A DNA stretch of 64,000 nt, taken from assembly GCF_002102345.1 (NCBI RefSeq), contig NZ_LQPP01000018.1, forward strand, positions 248,001 through 312,000. The letters run 5' to 3'. The notes under the pieces are model-generated. The model did no database searches. It was not told the DNA's origin and saw nothing but the letters and a program-made list of their open reading frames with translations. Shown here piece after piece: positions 54,332 to 64,000 of this stretch (positions within the stretch are counted from its first letter, which is position 1; the number at the start of each line of letters is the position of its first letter). This stretch comes from Mycolicibacterium peregrinum. Lineage in GTDB: Bacteria > Actinomycetota > Actinomycetes > Mycobacteriales > Mycobacteriaceae. A program made the translations under genes and the position numbers.

Positions 54332-55585
54332 TCAGTACTTTCCGAAGGCGAGCGCGACGTTGTGCCCACCGAATCCGAACGAATTGTTGATGGCGTACTT
54401 GAAGTCGCCTTGCCGCGGCTCACCGGCCACCACGTCCAGATCGATCTCCGGATCGAGGTTGCGCAAGTTGAGCGTCGGAGGAATGACACCGTCTCGCAGC
54501 GCCAGAACCGTCAGGATGGACTCGACCGCACCGACCGCACCGACCGAATGGCCGAGCGCGGACTTGGGCGCGTAGACCGCGGGTGTGTGGCCGCCCATCG
54601 CGTTGTTGATTGCCTTGCCCTCGGCCACATCGCCGACGCTGGTGCCGGTCGCATGCGCGTTGATGTGGTCGATGTCTGTGGGTTGCAGGCCCGCCAGTTG
54701 GACGGCGCGGGTCATGGCGTAACCGGCCTGTTCACCGTTCGGGTCCGGCGCCACGATGTGGTAGCCGTCCGACGTGACGCTGGCCCCCATGAGGCGGCCC
54801 AGGATGTTGGCGCCACGTGCCTTGGCGTGCTCCTCGGTCTCGATGACCATCAGGGCACCGCCCTCGCCGAAGACGAATCCGTTGCGATCCTTGTCGAACG
54901 GCCGACAAGCACCCTGCGGATCGTCGTTGCTGTTGGACAGCACGATGCGCATCTGTGCGAAGCCGGCGATCGGCACGGCTTCGATCTTGGTTTCCACGCC
55001 ACCACAGATCGCGATGTCGGCCTCGCCGAGCACGATCTGGCGCCAGGCGTTGGCGATGGCTTCCGAACCCGAGGCGCAGGCCGAGATCGAGGTAGAGACC
55101 CCGGCCTTGGCCTTGCGGTCGAGCCCGACGGCTGCCGCCGCGCCGTTGGGCATGTACATCTGCACCACCAGCGGCGACACGGCGCGCAGCCCTTTGGAAC
55201 GCATACCGTCGTACGCGAACACGAGTTCCTCGGAGGAACCCATGCCCGTGCCGATGGACACCATCAGCCGTCGGGTATCGACCTCCGGGGAGCCTGCGTT
55301 GGCCCAGACCCGGCGGCCGATCACCGTCGACATCTTCTGCAAATATGACAGTCGGCGCAGTTCTACCCGCGACAACTCGTGATCGAAATCCTCCAGAAGA
55401 TGACCACCGATGCGAACCGGCAGGTCGTACTCCTCGACGAACGAATCGGTGAGAGTGCGGATGCCACTCTGCCCGTCGAGCAGCTTCTTCCAAGTGCTTT
55501 CAGCATCGGTTGCCAGCGCCGTTGACATGGCTACGCCGGTGACAACCACATTGGGGAAACCATTCCCAGTGGACAATCCCGCCAT
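54332..55585 (-). CDS. kasB: Meromycolate extension ketoacyl-ACP synthase
   Basis: 417-residue beta-ketoacyl-ACP synthase II-type condensing enzyme extending meromycolate to full length. Cys-His-His triad: Cys in [11 protein letters not shown], His in NAHATGT, His in [10 protein letters not shown]. More similar to M. tuberculosis KasB than KasA at the start ([17 protein letters not shown]). ATG 55583-55585 is chosen (upstream GGAAGAAC); in-frame ATGs at 55612 and 55639 would add 9 or 18 residues. 75 bases follow kasA. Confidence 0.95.
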   Translation of the reverse strand: MAGLSTGNGFPNVVVTGVAMSTALATDAESTWKKLLDGQSGIRTLTDSFVEEYDLPVRIGGHLLEDFDHELSRVELRRLSYLQKMSTVIGRRVWANAGSPEVDTRRLMVSIGTGMGSSEELVFAYDGMRSKGLRAVSPLVVQMYMPNGAAAAVGLDRKAKAGVSTSISACASGSEAIANAWRQIVLGEADIAICGGVETKIEAVPIAGFAQMRIVLSNSNDDPQGACRPFDKDRNGFVFGEGGALMVIETEEHAKARGANILGRLMGASVTSDGYHIVAPDPNGEQAGYAMTRAVQLAGLQPTDIDHINAHATGTSVGDVAEGKAINNAMGGHTPAVYAPKSALGHSVGAVGAVESILTVLALRDGVIPPTLNLRNLDPEIDLDVVAGEPRQGDFKYAINNSFGFGGHNVALAFGKY

Positions 55586-55660
55586 ATTTACGGAGTTCTT
55601 CCTTCCGTGCATTCCCTCGGTTTTTACCCTCGGGTTCACCTACCGGACGTCTGCCCGCCC

Positions 55661-56911
55661 TCAGTACTTCCCAAAGGCCAGGGCCACATTGTGGCCACCG
55701 AACCCGAACGAGTTGTTGATGGCGTACTTGTAGTCGCCATAACGAGGCTCGCCCGCAACCACATCGAGATCGATCTCGGGATCCGGTGTCTCGTAGTTCA
55801 GCGTCGGGGGGATCACCCCGTCCCGCAAGGCGAGCACCGTCAACACCGACTCGAGCGCACCGACGGCACCGATCGAGTGACCGAGGGCCGACTTCGGCGC
55901 GTACACGGCAGCACTCTGACATCCGGCAACCCGGATGGCATTGGCTTCGGCGGTGTCACCGATCGGGGTGGCCGTGCCGTGGGCATTGACGTGGTCGATG
56001 TCCTTGGCATCCAGCCCGGCCGTTTCCAGAGCCCGCTTCATCGCGGCACCGGCGCGCACGCCGTTGTCCGCCGGAGCGACCATGTGGAAGGCGTCCGAGG
56101 TGATACCGGCACCCATCAGGCGGGCCAGCGGCTTGGCGCCGCGAGCCAGGGCATGCTCCTCGGTCTCGATGATCATCATCGCGCCGGCCTCGCCGAACAC
56201 GAAGCCATCGCGATCCTTGTCGAACGGCCTGGACGCACCCGCGGGATCGTCGTTGCGGGTCGACATGGCGCGCATCATCGAGAACGCTGCGATCGGCAGG
56301 GCCTCGATACCGCCTTCCACGCCACCGACGACGGCGAAGTCCGCGTCACCCATCACGATCTGACGCCAGCCGTGGGCGATGGCCTCAGAGCCCGACGAGC
56401 ACGCCGACACCGGGGTGATGACCCCGGCACGGGCGCCCAGCTCCAGGCCGGCGACCGCGGCCGCGCCGTTGGGCATGATCATCTGAACGGCGAGCGGGCT
56501 GACCTTGCGGATCCCGCCCTCGTTCATCGCGTCGTAGGTCTCGACGATCTTCTCGCCACCGCCGAGACCGGTGCCGATCACGACCGCGAAACGATCAGGA
56601 TCGACCTCGGGCGCACCCGCGTTCTTCCATAGCCGGCGGGCCAGCACCAGAGACATGCGCTGCACGTAGGAATTACGGCGCAACTCGATGCGGGTCAGGT
56701 GACTGTCGACGTCATCGACGAGGTGACCACCGATACGCACCGGAAGGTCCCACTTGGTGACGAAGTCGTCGGTCAACTCACGGATGCCGCTTTCTCCGGC
56801 CAGGAGGCCCTTCCACGTGCTCTCGATGTCAGCAGCGAGCGCCGTGGTGGCCTCCACGGCAGTCACCACGACGTTCGGGAAGCCTCCGTTAGCAGTGGAA
56901 GGTTTTGTCAT
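55661..56911 (-). CDS. kasA: Meromycolate extension ketoacyl-ACP synthase, essential
   Basis: 416-residue condensing enzyme, the first FAS-II elongation synthase and a target of thiolactomycin-type inhibitors. The nucleophile falls exactly at Cys171 ([11 protein letters not shown]), as in M. tuberculosis; histidines in NAHGTAT and [10 protein letters not shown] complete the triad. The start ATG (56909-56911) overlaps the acpM stop as ATGA. High identity to kasB downstream marks a tandem duplication. Confidence 0.97.
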   Translation of the reverse strand: MTKPSTANGGFPNVVVTAVEATTALAADIESTWKGLLAGESGIRELTDDFVTKWDLPVRIGGHLVDDVDSHLTRIELRRNSYVQRMSLVLARRLWKNAGAPEVDPDRFAVVIGTGLGGGEKIVETYDAMNEGGIRKVSPLAVQMIMPNGAAAVAGLELGARAGVITPVSACSSGSEAIAHGWRQIVMGDADFAVVGGVEGGIEALPIAAFSMMRAMSTRNDDPAGASRPFDKDRDGFVFGEAGAMMIIETEEHALARGAKPLARLMGAGITSDAFHMVAPADNGVRAGAAMKRALETAGLDAKDIDHVNAHGTATPIGDTAEANAIRVAGCQSAAVYAPKSALGHSIGAVGALESVLTVLALRDGVIPPTLNYETPDPEIDLDVVAGEPRYGDYKYAINNSFGFGGHNVALAFGKY

Positions 56912-57204
56912 TCCGAGCCAAACTTCTCGCGCAGGGCGGCGGCGGCCTCGGGGTTCTCTTCTTCGAGCTTCTGGATGTAGGAGACCACGTCACCGACGGT
57001 GCGCAGGCCGGCCAGATCCTCGTCGGGGATCTTCACGCCGTACTTGTCCTCGGTCTGCACGGCGATCTCGACCATCGACAGCGAGTCGATGTCCAGGTCG
57101 TCGACGAACGACTTCTCGGGGGTCACCTCAGACGGCTCGATGCCGGTGACCTCTTCGATGATCTCGGCGAGACCGGCGATGATTTCTTCTTGACTGGCGG
57201 CCAC
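56908..57204 (-). CDS. acpM: Meromycolate extension acyl carrier protein
   Basis: 98 residues, longer than general ACPs through an acidic C-terminal tail as in mycobacterial AcpM. Ser41 in IDSLSMVEI is the 4'-phosphopantetheine site. It carries meromycolate intermediates among FAS-II enzymes. ATG 57202-57204 is preceded by AGAAGGAG. Its 88-base separation from fabD contains a stable hairpin. Confidence 0.97.
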   Translation of the reverse strand: MAASQEEIIAGLAEIIEEVTGIEPSEVTPEKSFVDDLDIDSLSMVEIAVQTEDKYGVKIPDEDLAGLRTVGDVVSYIQKLEEENPEAAAALREKFGSE

Positions 57205-57230
57205 AATGGCTCCTTCTTGTTGTTGACAGC

Positions 57231-57246
57231 CCTCCGGGTGCGGAGG
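57231..57246. promoter_or_regulatory. Stem-loop between fabD and acpM
   Basis: CCTCCG and CGGAGG form a 6-bp perfect stem with a 4-base loop, in the 88-base fabD-acpM gap, 27 bases before the acpM start. It may stabilise or process the downstream message, raising ACP output relative to FabD; no T-run follows, so termination is less likely. Confidence 0.4.
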
Positions 57247-57292
57247 ACATACGGGACGTTCGGTTGGTGCTGCTATTCAGTTGTCGCAGGAC

Positions 57293-58234
57293 TTACAGCT
57301 CGTCCAGCCCATCCAGGTCTGCGGGGGTCTTGACCGCGCGCGTCGGTGTGCCCTTCAGTTCACGCTTCGCGATGCCGACCAGGGTGCCCGCCGGCGGGAA
57401 CTCGACGATCCCGGCGCGCTCGGCGCCCTGGAAGCGATCCCGCAGGGTGGCGGTGCACAGATCCCAGCGCACCGGCTTGGTCAGCTGGGACACCAGCTTC
57501 TCCATGGCATCGGCGGCCGAGGCCACCGGCTGGCCGTCCGCGTTCGACAGAAGAATCGTGGTCGGGCCCAAGGACTCTGTGGTCGTTACCGCTTCAACCG
57601 CAGCGGCGTAACCCTCCAGCGCGGAGGCCATGTACTGGGTGTGGAATGCGCCTGCGGTGGCCAGCTGACGGACGCGGGCCTTGGCCGGCGGATCCTCGGC
57701 GAGCTTCTCCAGGGCCGCGATCGCGCCGGCAGCCACGATCTGGCCCGCGGCGTTGCGGTTGGCCGGGACGAGGTCGAGCGATTCGAGCCGGGCCAGGACC
57801 TCGGCCTCGTCGCCACCGAGCACCGCGGACATACCGGTCGGCTCGACCGCGCAGGCCTTGGCCATCTCGGCGCCACGGGTGGCGGCCAGCTTGACCGCAT
57901 CGTCGGCGGAGATGACGCCGGCGATCGCGTAGGCCGCGATCTCGCCGACGGAATGGCCCGCGACGATGGTCTCAGCGGTCTGGGGAAGGCCCCGCTTGGT
58001 CAGTTCCTCATACGCCAGCAGGGTGGCGGCCACGACCAGCGGCTGGGTCACCGCGGTGTCGGTGATCTCCTCGGCGGTGGCGGTGGTTCCCAGGCGCGCC
58101 AGGTCCAGGCCGCTGATCTGCGACCACGTGGCGAGGCGATCGGCCGCACCGGGCAGCTCCAGCCAAGCGGAGAGCATGCCGGGCGTCTGCGATCCCTGTC
58201 CGGGGGCAAGCAATGCGAGCACGGGTTGAGGCAC
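57293..58234 (-). CDS. fabD: Malonyl-CoA:ACP transacylase
   Basis: 313 residues. GHSVGE with nucleophile Ser95, LLAPGQGSQTPGM at the N-terminus and the Arg/His pair typical of the fold load malonate onto AcpM. Start shown is GTG 58232-58234; an in-frame GTG at 58222 would give MLALLAPGQGSQ and put the nucleophile at residue 91 as in M. tuberculosis, so it may be the true start. First gene of the FAS-II operon. Confidence 0.95.
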   Translation of the reverse strand: MPQPVLALLAPGQGSQTPGMLSAWLELPGAADRLATWSQISGLDLARLGTTATAEEITDTAVTQPLVVAATLLAYEELTKRGLPQTAETIVAGHSVGEIAAYAIAGVISADDAVKLAATRGAEMAKACAVEPTGMSAVLGGDEAEVLARLESLDLVPANRNAAGQIVAAGAIAALEKLAEDPPAKARVRQLATAGAFHTQYMASALEGYAAAVEAVTTTESLGPTTILLSNADGQPVASAADAMEKLVSQLTKPVRWDLCTATLRDRFQGAERAGIVEFPPAGTLVGIAKRELKGTPTRAVKTPADLDGLDEL

Positions 58235-58261
58235 GTCATTAAGAGAACACTGTGAAGACGG

Positions 58262-58321
58262 TTTTGTGGGGTGTAAGAGATTATGAACCTTGTCTTATGT
58301 TTTTGTAGGTTCCCCACAAAA
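58262..58321. promoter_or_regulatory. Candidate MabR operator region upstream of fabD
   Basis: TTTTGTGGGG (58262-58271) and CCCCACAAAA (58312-58321) are exact 10-bp inverted repeats 40 bases apart, and a third TTTTGT (58301-58306) pairs with the same ACAAAA across 9 bases. The region is AT-rich, lies just upstream of fabD and downstream of the gene for the FAS-II regulator MabR, and is the natural site for its binding. Confidence 0.6.
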
Positions 58322-58395
58322 GTGCATGTTATGCGACGTTCCCTATATCGCAGCGAAATCTGGCACAGGCCTCTCCGGTGGCAGGTGATTCAAGA

Positions 58396-59679
58396 TCAAG
58401 CCCGCTGCCGCGCGGAATGAGCCGGGCGAATCGCCGAGATGGCGGCGCTACCACCATATGGCGTGCTCGGCTGGTATGCCTGTTTGCTCAACCTGCCGAC
58501 CGTCGACGCAACCCGCAGCACGTAGGCATCCCGGGGGACGACCGGATCGCGGCCGGTGAAGTCGCCGATGCGTTTGAGCCGGTAGCGCACCGTGTTTGGA
58601 TGAACGAACAATTTGCGTGCACAAGCTTCTATGGCGCCCCCGGAATCGAGGAACGCGTCGAGAGTCTCCGTCAGAGCCGGGCCGGCGTCGGCCAATGGGC
58701 GCATGACCTCGGTTTCCAGTGCTGCGATCGCAGTCTCGTCTCCCAACAGGGCCCGTTCGGGCAGAAGCTCGCGTGCTGACACCGGCCGGGGTGCGCCGGG
58801 CCATCCGGCCACCGCGTTCATGCCGGAGATCGCCTCGGTGGCGCTGCGGTGTGCAGCCGTCAGTGCCGGGGACGTCGGCCCGACCACCACCGGGCCGTCG
58901 GCGAACACCGACAGCAGGTCGACAAGGAAGCGATCGGTTGCTGACAGCGGGCCCGACACGATCGTCACCAGCCAGGTCCCGTGCACATCGGACAGCGCTG
59001 CCCGGTCATGGCGCTTCACGACGTCGTGGATGTCGTCGCGGGCCAGATCCAGCCGGTCCGGACGCGGCAGGCCGACGATCACGGTGGCCGGTGCGGTGGC
59101 GTCCCAGTTCAGTGCCGCGGCCTGCGACTGCAACTCGGGTCCGGTGTCCCCGCGCACCACGGCGTCGACGACGTTGGCTTCCATTCGCAGATCCCAGGCT
59201 CCGCGGGCCTCGGCCTGGTCGGCATACGCGCTGGCCGCCGCGAACGCCAGGTCCCGGCTGTACCGCAGGATGCCCGCGGTCAGCGCGTTGAGCTGCTCCT
59301 CGGACCGGGCCAGCATCGGCACCACCTCTTCGAAGAACTCCATCGAGGTCCGGACCATCTCGACCGACTGGCGTAGGGCGATCCGGCGGCGCAGGTCCTG
59401 TGGCACCACCTCGAAGGCCTGCGCGGTGTAGGAGACGTCGCTTTCCGGGTCGCGCATCCACTCGACGAAGTTCACGACGGCGGTCTGCACGACCAACTGC
59501 ACGCTCGCCCGCTGTGATGCGTCGAGATCGGAGAAGAAGTCGAGGCGCTCGGCCATGGCGTGGACCGCCTCGGTGGCCAGCCGGCCGGAATACTGCTTCA
59601 ACCGGCGCAGCGTCGACTCGGGCACGCTCTCAAGGACCTCGACGGTCGATTTGGGCGGCACGAACCGCTTGTCAGCCAT
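58396..59679 (-). CDS. mabR: PucR-type regulator of the FAS-II operon
   Basis: 427 residues. N-terminal RsbR-like/acyl-sensing helical region, central GGDEF-like domain, and a C-terminal PucR helix-turn-helix (ACARKLFVHPNTVRYRLKRI). Position directly upstream of fabD in the same direction and size match MabR (Rv2242), which controls fabD-acpM-kasA-kasB-accD6. ATG 59677-59679. Separated from aceE by 96 bases. Confidence 0.92.
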   Translation of the reverse strand: MADKRFVPPKSTVEVLESVPESTLRRLKQYSGRLATEAVHAMAERLDFFSDLDASQRASVQLVVQTAVVNFVEWMRDPESDVSYTAQAFEVVPQDLRRRIALRQSVEMVRTSMEFFEEVVPMLARSEEQLNALTAGILRYSRDLAFAAASAYADQAEARGAWDLRMEANVVDAVVRGDTGPELQSQAAALNWDATAPATVIVGLPRPDRLDLARDDIHDVVKRHDRAALSDVHGTWLVTIVSGPLSATDRFLVDLLSVFADGPVVVGPTSPALTAAHRSATEAISGMNAVAGWPGAPRPVSARELLPERALLGDETAIAALETEVMRPLADAGPALTETLDAFLDSGGAIEACARKLFVHPNTVRYRLKRIGDFTGRDPVVPRDAYVLRVASTVGRLSKQAYQPSTPYGGSAAISAIRPAHSARQRA

Positions 59680-59775
59680 CCCTAAAAGCTACGCCAATAT
59701 TCTGGTGGATTCCTCCAAGAGGACCGCTCCGAGGGCCGTCGCTCCCTTAAGAGAGACAGCCCCCGGAGCCCCCGG

Positions 59776-62565
<2,790 letters not shown>

Positions 62566-62584
62566 CTTCCGCTCCTTGTTAGGC

Positions 62585-62699
62585 GGTAACAACTGACAGT
62601 GCTTGTGGCACCTTCTATCGTCCACCCATCTTGCCGCCTCCGTGCCGCTGGGGGTGGGGGTGCGTAAGTTACCCATGAGTTGCTTTGTGAACCGGTAAC
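62585..62699. promoter_or_regulatory. GGTAAC/GTTACC repeats upstream of aceE
   Basis: GGTAAC occurs at 62585-62590 and 62694-62699, with its inverse GTTACC at 62668-62673, the last two forming an inverted repeat with 20-base spacer. They fill the 145-base region between divergent aceE and the lipoprotein gene and may be operator half-sites for an unidentified regulator. Confidence 0.35.
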
Positions 62700-62710
62700 G
62701 TCTGCAGATC

Positions 62711-63283
62711 GTGCCGGTTGATGGGCGATTTGGGGCAAAGGCGGGGATTGCCGCGCGCGCACTCGGCGGGGTCGCGGTGATCGCCATGGTCGTGGTGGGT
62801 TGCACGTCCATTACCGGCGGTACCGCAGAGGTCGATTCCGCGGCCGCCCCCGAGTACCGGGCATCGGTGACGGCCTCGATCGAAGAGTCCTCTTTGAGCT
62901 CGGTGACCCGCGAATCCGAACGTCAGGCCTCGTTGACCACGCGCGCCGTGCACACCGTGTGCGAGGACCTCAGCACCTCCGTCGTCGACGCGGTCAATGC
63001 GGTCAACGGCTACGTCGAGGCGGTCAACAACGGGGGTGACGTCGCCGCCAAGGCCGGCCCCGCGATCGACGGGCTCAACCGCAGCGCCGATCTGGTCGGT
63101 TCCGGTCTGTCCGACGCGTTGTCCCCGGATCTGCGCGCCGCCCTGACCGAGTGGATCGACTCGGCAAGAGCCCTCGTCACCGCCATTTCCGGCCATGTCG
63201 GCGCGGATCAGTTCAACGCGGCATCGGAGCGCTCGAACGCCGCGCGAGAGAACGCACTGACCAGATGCGACAAGGCCTACTGA
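62711..63283 (+). CDS. Conserved lipoprotein (Rv2240c-like)
   Basis: 190 residues. Hydrophobic N-terminus with lipobox VVVGC (Cys at residue 31) predicts an outer-face lipoprotein. The rest is helical ([36 protein letters not shown]) and contains two further Cys. Divergent from aceE. Function unknown; conserved in mycobacteria at the same place. Start GTG 62711. Confidence 0.82.
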   Translation: MPVDGRFGAKAGIAARALGGVAVIAMVVVGCTSITGGTAEVDSAAAPEYRASVTASIEESSLSSVTRESERQASLTTRAVHTVCEDLSTSVVDAVNAVNGYVEAVNNGGDVAAKAGPAIDGLNRSADLVGSGLSDALSPDLRAALTEWIDSARALVTAISGHVGADQFNAASERSNAARENALTRCDKAY

Positions 63284-63430
63284 CAGGTGGGTGGACAAAC
63301 TCGCCCGCCGGACACCCGCACTGATGCCTCGTCGTGCGACGATAGATCGCAACACGCATCGCGCACGCGAATGAACGAGTGATGGTCAAGTCTTGAGAGA
63401 GGCTCGAGAAGAGGTTAAGGAGGACCGACG

Positions 63431-63865
63431 GTGGTCGCGGCGGGGACGGACTCAAGCCCGAACTACGCCCACATACTGGGCATCCAGAAGGATCAGATAG
63501 TCCAGGAACTGGGTTGGGACGAGGATAGCGACGACGACATCCGGGCCGATATCGAAGAAGCGTGCGGATCTGAGCTGGTCGATGAGGATTCGGACGAAGT
63601 AGTCGATGTCGTATTGCTCTGGTGGAGGGACGACGACGGGGATCTCGTCGACCGGCTGATGGATGCCATCACCCCACTCGCCGAGGACGGCGTGATCTGG
63701 GTGGTGACTCCCAAGACCGGTAAACCCGGGCATGTGCAGCCCGCGGAGATCGCCGAGTCGGCGCCGACGGCCGGTCTGATGCAGACCTCGTCGGCCAAGT
63801 TGGGGGATTGGACGGCGAGCCGGTTGGTGCAACCCAAGTCGAAGGCTGCCGGAAAGAGGGGATAG
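63431..63865 (+). CDS. DUF3052 family protein (Rv2239c-like)
   Basis: 144 residues, acidic (several runs of Asp/Glu), cytoplasmic. Blocks LGIQKDQIVQELGWDED, EVVDVVLLWWRDDDGDLVD, and GVIWVVTPKTGKPGHV are typical of the actinobacterial DUF3052 family, of unknown function. GTG 63431 has AAGGAGGA seven bases upstream. Its stop overlaps the ahpE start (TAGTG), suggesting a redox-stress link. Confidence 0.9.
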   Translation: MVAAGTDSSPNYAHILGIQKDQIVQELGWDEDSDDDIRADIEEACGSELVDEDSDEVVDVVLLWWRDDDGDLVDRLMDAITPLAEDGVIWVVTPKTGKPGHVQPAEIAESAPTAGLMQTSSAKLGDWTASRLVQPKSKAAGKRG

Positions 63866-64000
63866 TGCTCGCTGTCGGTGCCCCGGCGCCCGATTTCACG
63901 CTCCGGGACCAGAACGGCAGGCCCGTCACCCTCAGCGCCTATCGCGGCGCCAAGGACGTGCTGCTGGTGTTCTTTCCGCTGGCGTTCACCAGTGTGTGTG
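63865..64000 (+). CDS. ahpE: Peroxiredoxin AhpE, N-terminal part (cut by window edge)
   Basis: Forty-five residues visible: GAPAPDFTLRDQNG, AKDVLLVFFPLAFTSVC. The last complete codon encodes Cys45, the peroxidatic cysteine of one-cysteine peroxiredoxin AhpE. Start GTG 63865 overlaps the DUF3052 stop by one base. It reduces peroxides and peroxynitrite. The remainder lies beyond base 64000. Confidence 0.92.
   Translation, partial: MLAVGAPAPDFTLRDQNGRPVTLSAYRGAKDVLLVFFPLAFTSVC

Noticed and set aside
55586..55639. Longer kasB start
   Set aside because: Adds 18 residues ([12 protein letters not shown]...) with no resemblance to KasB that I can see; the ATG at 55585 aligns best, though the longer form is not excluded.
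55661..56911. kasA/kasB tandem similarity as a mobile or recent assembly duplication
   Set aside because: The two genes differ throughout and match the ancient, conserved kasA-kasB pair of mycobacteria.

Overview
The window reads as chromosome of a fast-growing, high-GC Mycobacterium/Mycolicibacterium-type actinomycete. Diagnostic genes are the FAS-II mycolic-acid operon fabD-acpM-kasA-kasB-accD6 with its regulator mabR and aceE upstream, a mycothiol-dependent alcohol dehydrogenase (mscR), a PIM-type lipid kinase, DUF3145 and DUF3052 proteins, and an AhpE peroxiredoxin. From about 34 kb to the right edge the gene order follows, in inverted orientation, the M. tuberculosis segment from mscR down to ahpE (as remembered, not searched). 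Coding density is very high: no gene-free stretch exceeds about 180 bases. I see no rRNA, tRNA, insertion sequence, phage or CRISPR.

Layout. 1-2.6 kb: a membrane adenylate cyclase cut by the left edge, divergent from a two-domain universal stress protein. 2.6-8.3 kb: a leftward peptide/nickel-type ABC transporter operon (binding lipoprotein, two permeases, fused double ATPase) ending in an SDR dehydrogenase. 8.4-13.9 kb: secreted proteins including a DUF4185 protein, an SDR divergent from a DapB-like reductase, and a membrane-anchored Hsp70-like protein. 13.9-26.4 kb: a nine-gene leftward catabolic operon (aldehyde dehydrogenase with a frameshift, MFS carrier, dihydroxypyridine-hydroxylase-like flavin monooxygenase, cupin, ACMSD-like amidohydrolase, old-yellow-enzyme reductase, and the three subunits of a molybdenum hydroxylase), divergent from a GAF-PucR regulator with an inverted repeat between them. 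This is the best candidate for an undescribed system. 26.4-31.7 kb: a TetR-SDR pair divergent from an acetolactate-synthase-like enzyme over a perfect 17-bp palindrome, a SABATH-type methyltransferase and small membrane proteins. 31.7-36 kb: styrene-monooxygenase-like flavoprotein, cellulase-like lipoprotein, and the mscR/metallo-hydrolase pair. 36.1-41.3 kb: conserved mycobacterial proteins and a second DUF4185 exported protein. 41.4-46.5 kb: Baeyer-Villiger monooxygenase (frameshifted), patatin and SDR, divergent from a TetR regulator and an HSL-type esterase, a plausible alcohol-ketone-ester pathway. 46.4-52.8 kb: lipid kinase, FAD-linked oxidase, TetR, glpD, LysR and SDR. 52.8-62.6 kb: accD6, kasB, kasA, acpM, fabD, mabR and aceE, linking pyruvate oxidation to meromycolate elongation. 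62.7-64 kb: lipoprotein, DUF3052 protein and the start of ahpE.

Two genes (aldehyde dehydrogenase, Baeyer-Villiger monooxygenase) are each broken by the apparent loss of one base in a short homopolymer, so either the assembly carries small indel errors or both catabolic routes have recently decayed. Assignments rest on reading motifs by eye; no database search was possible.
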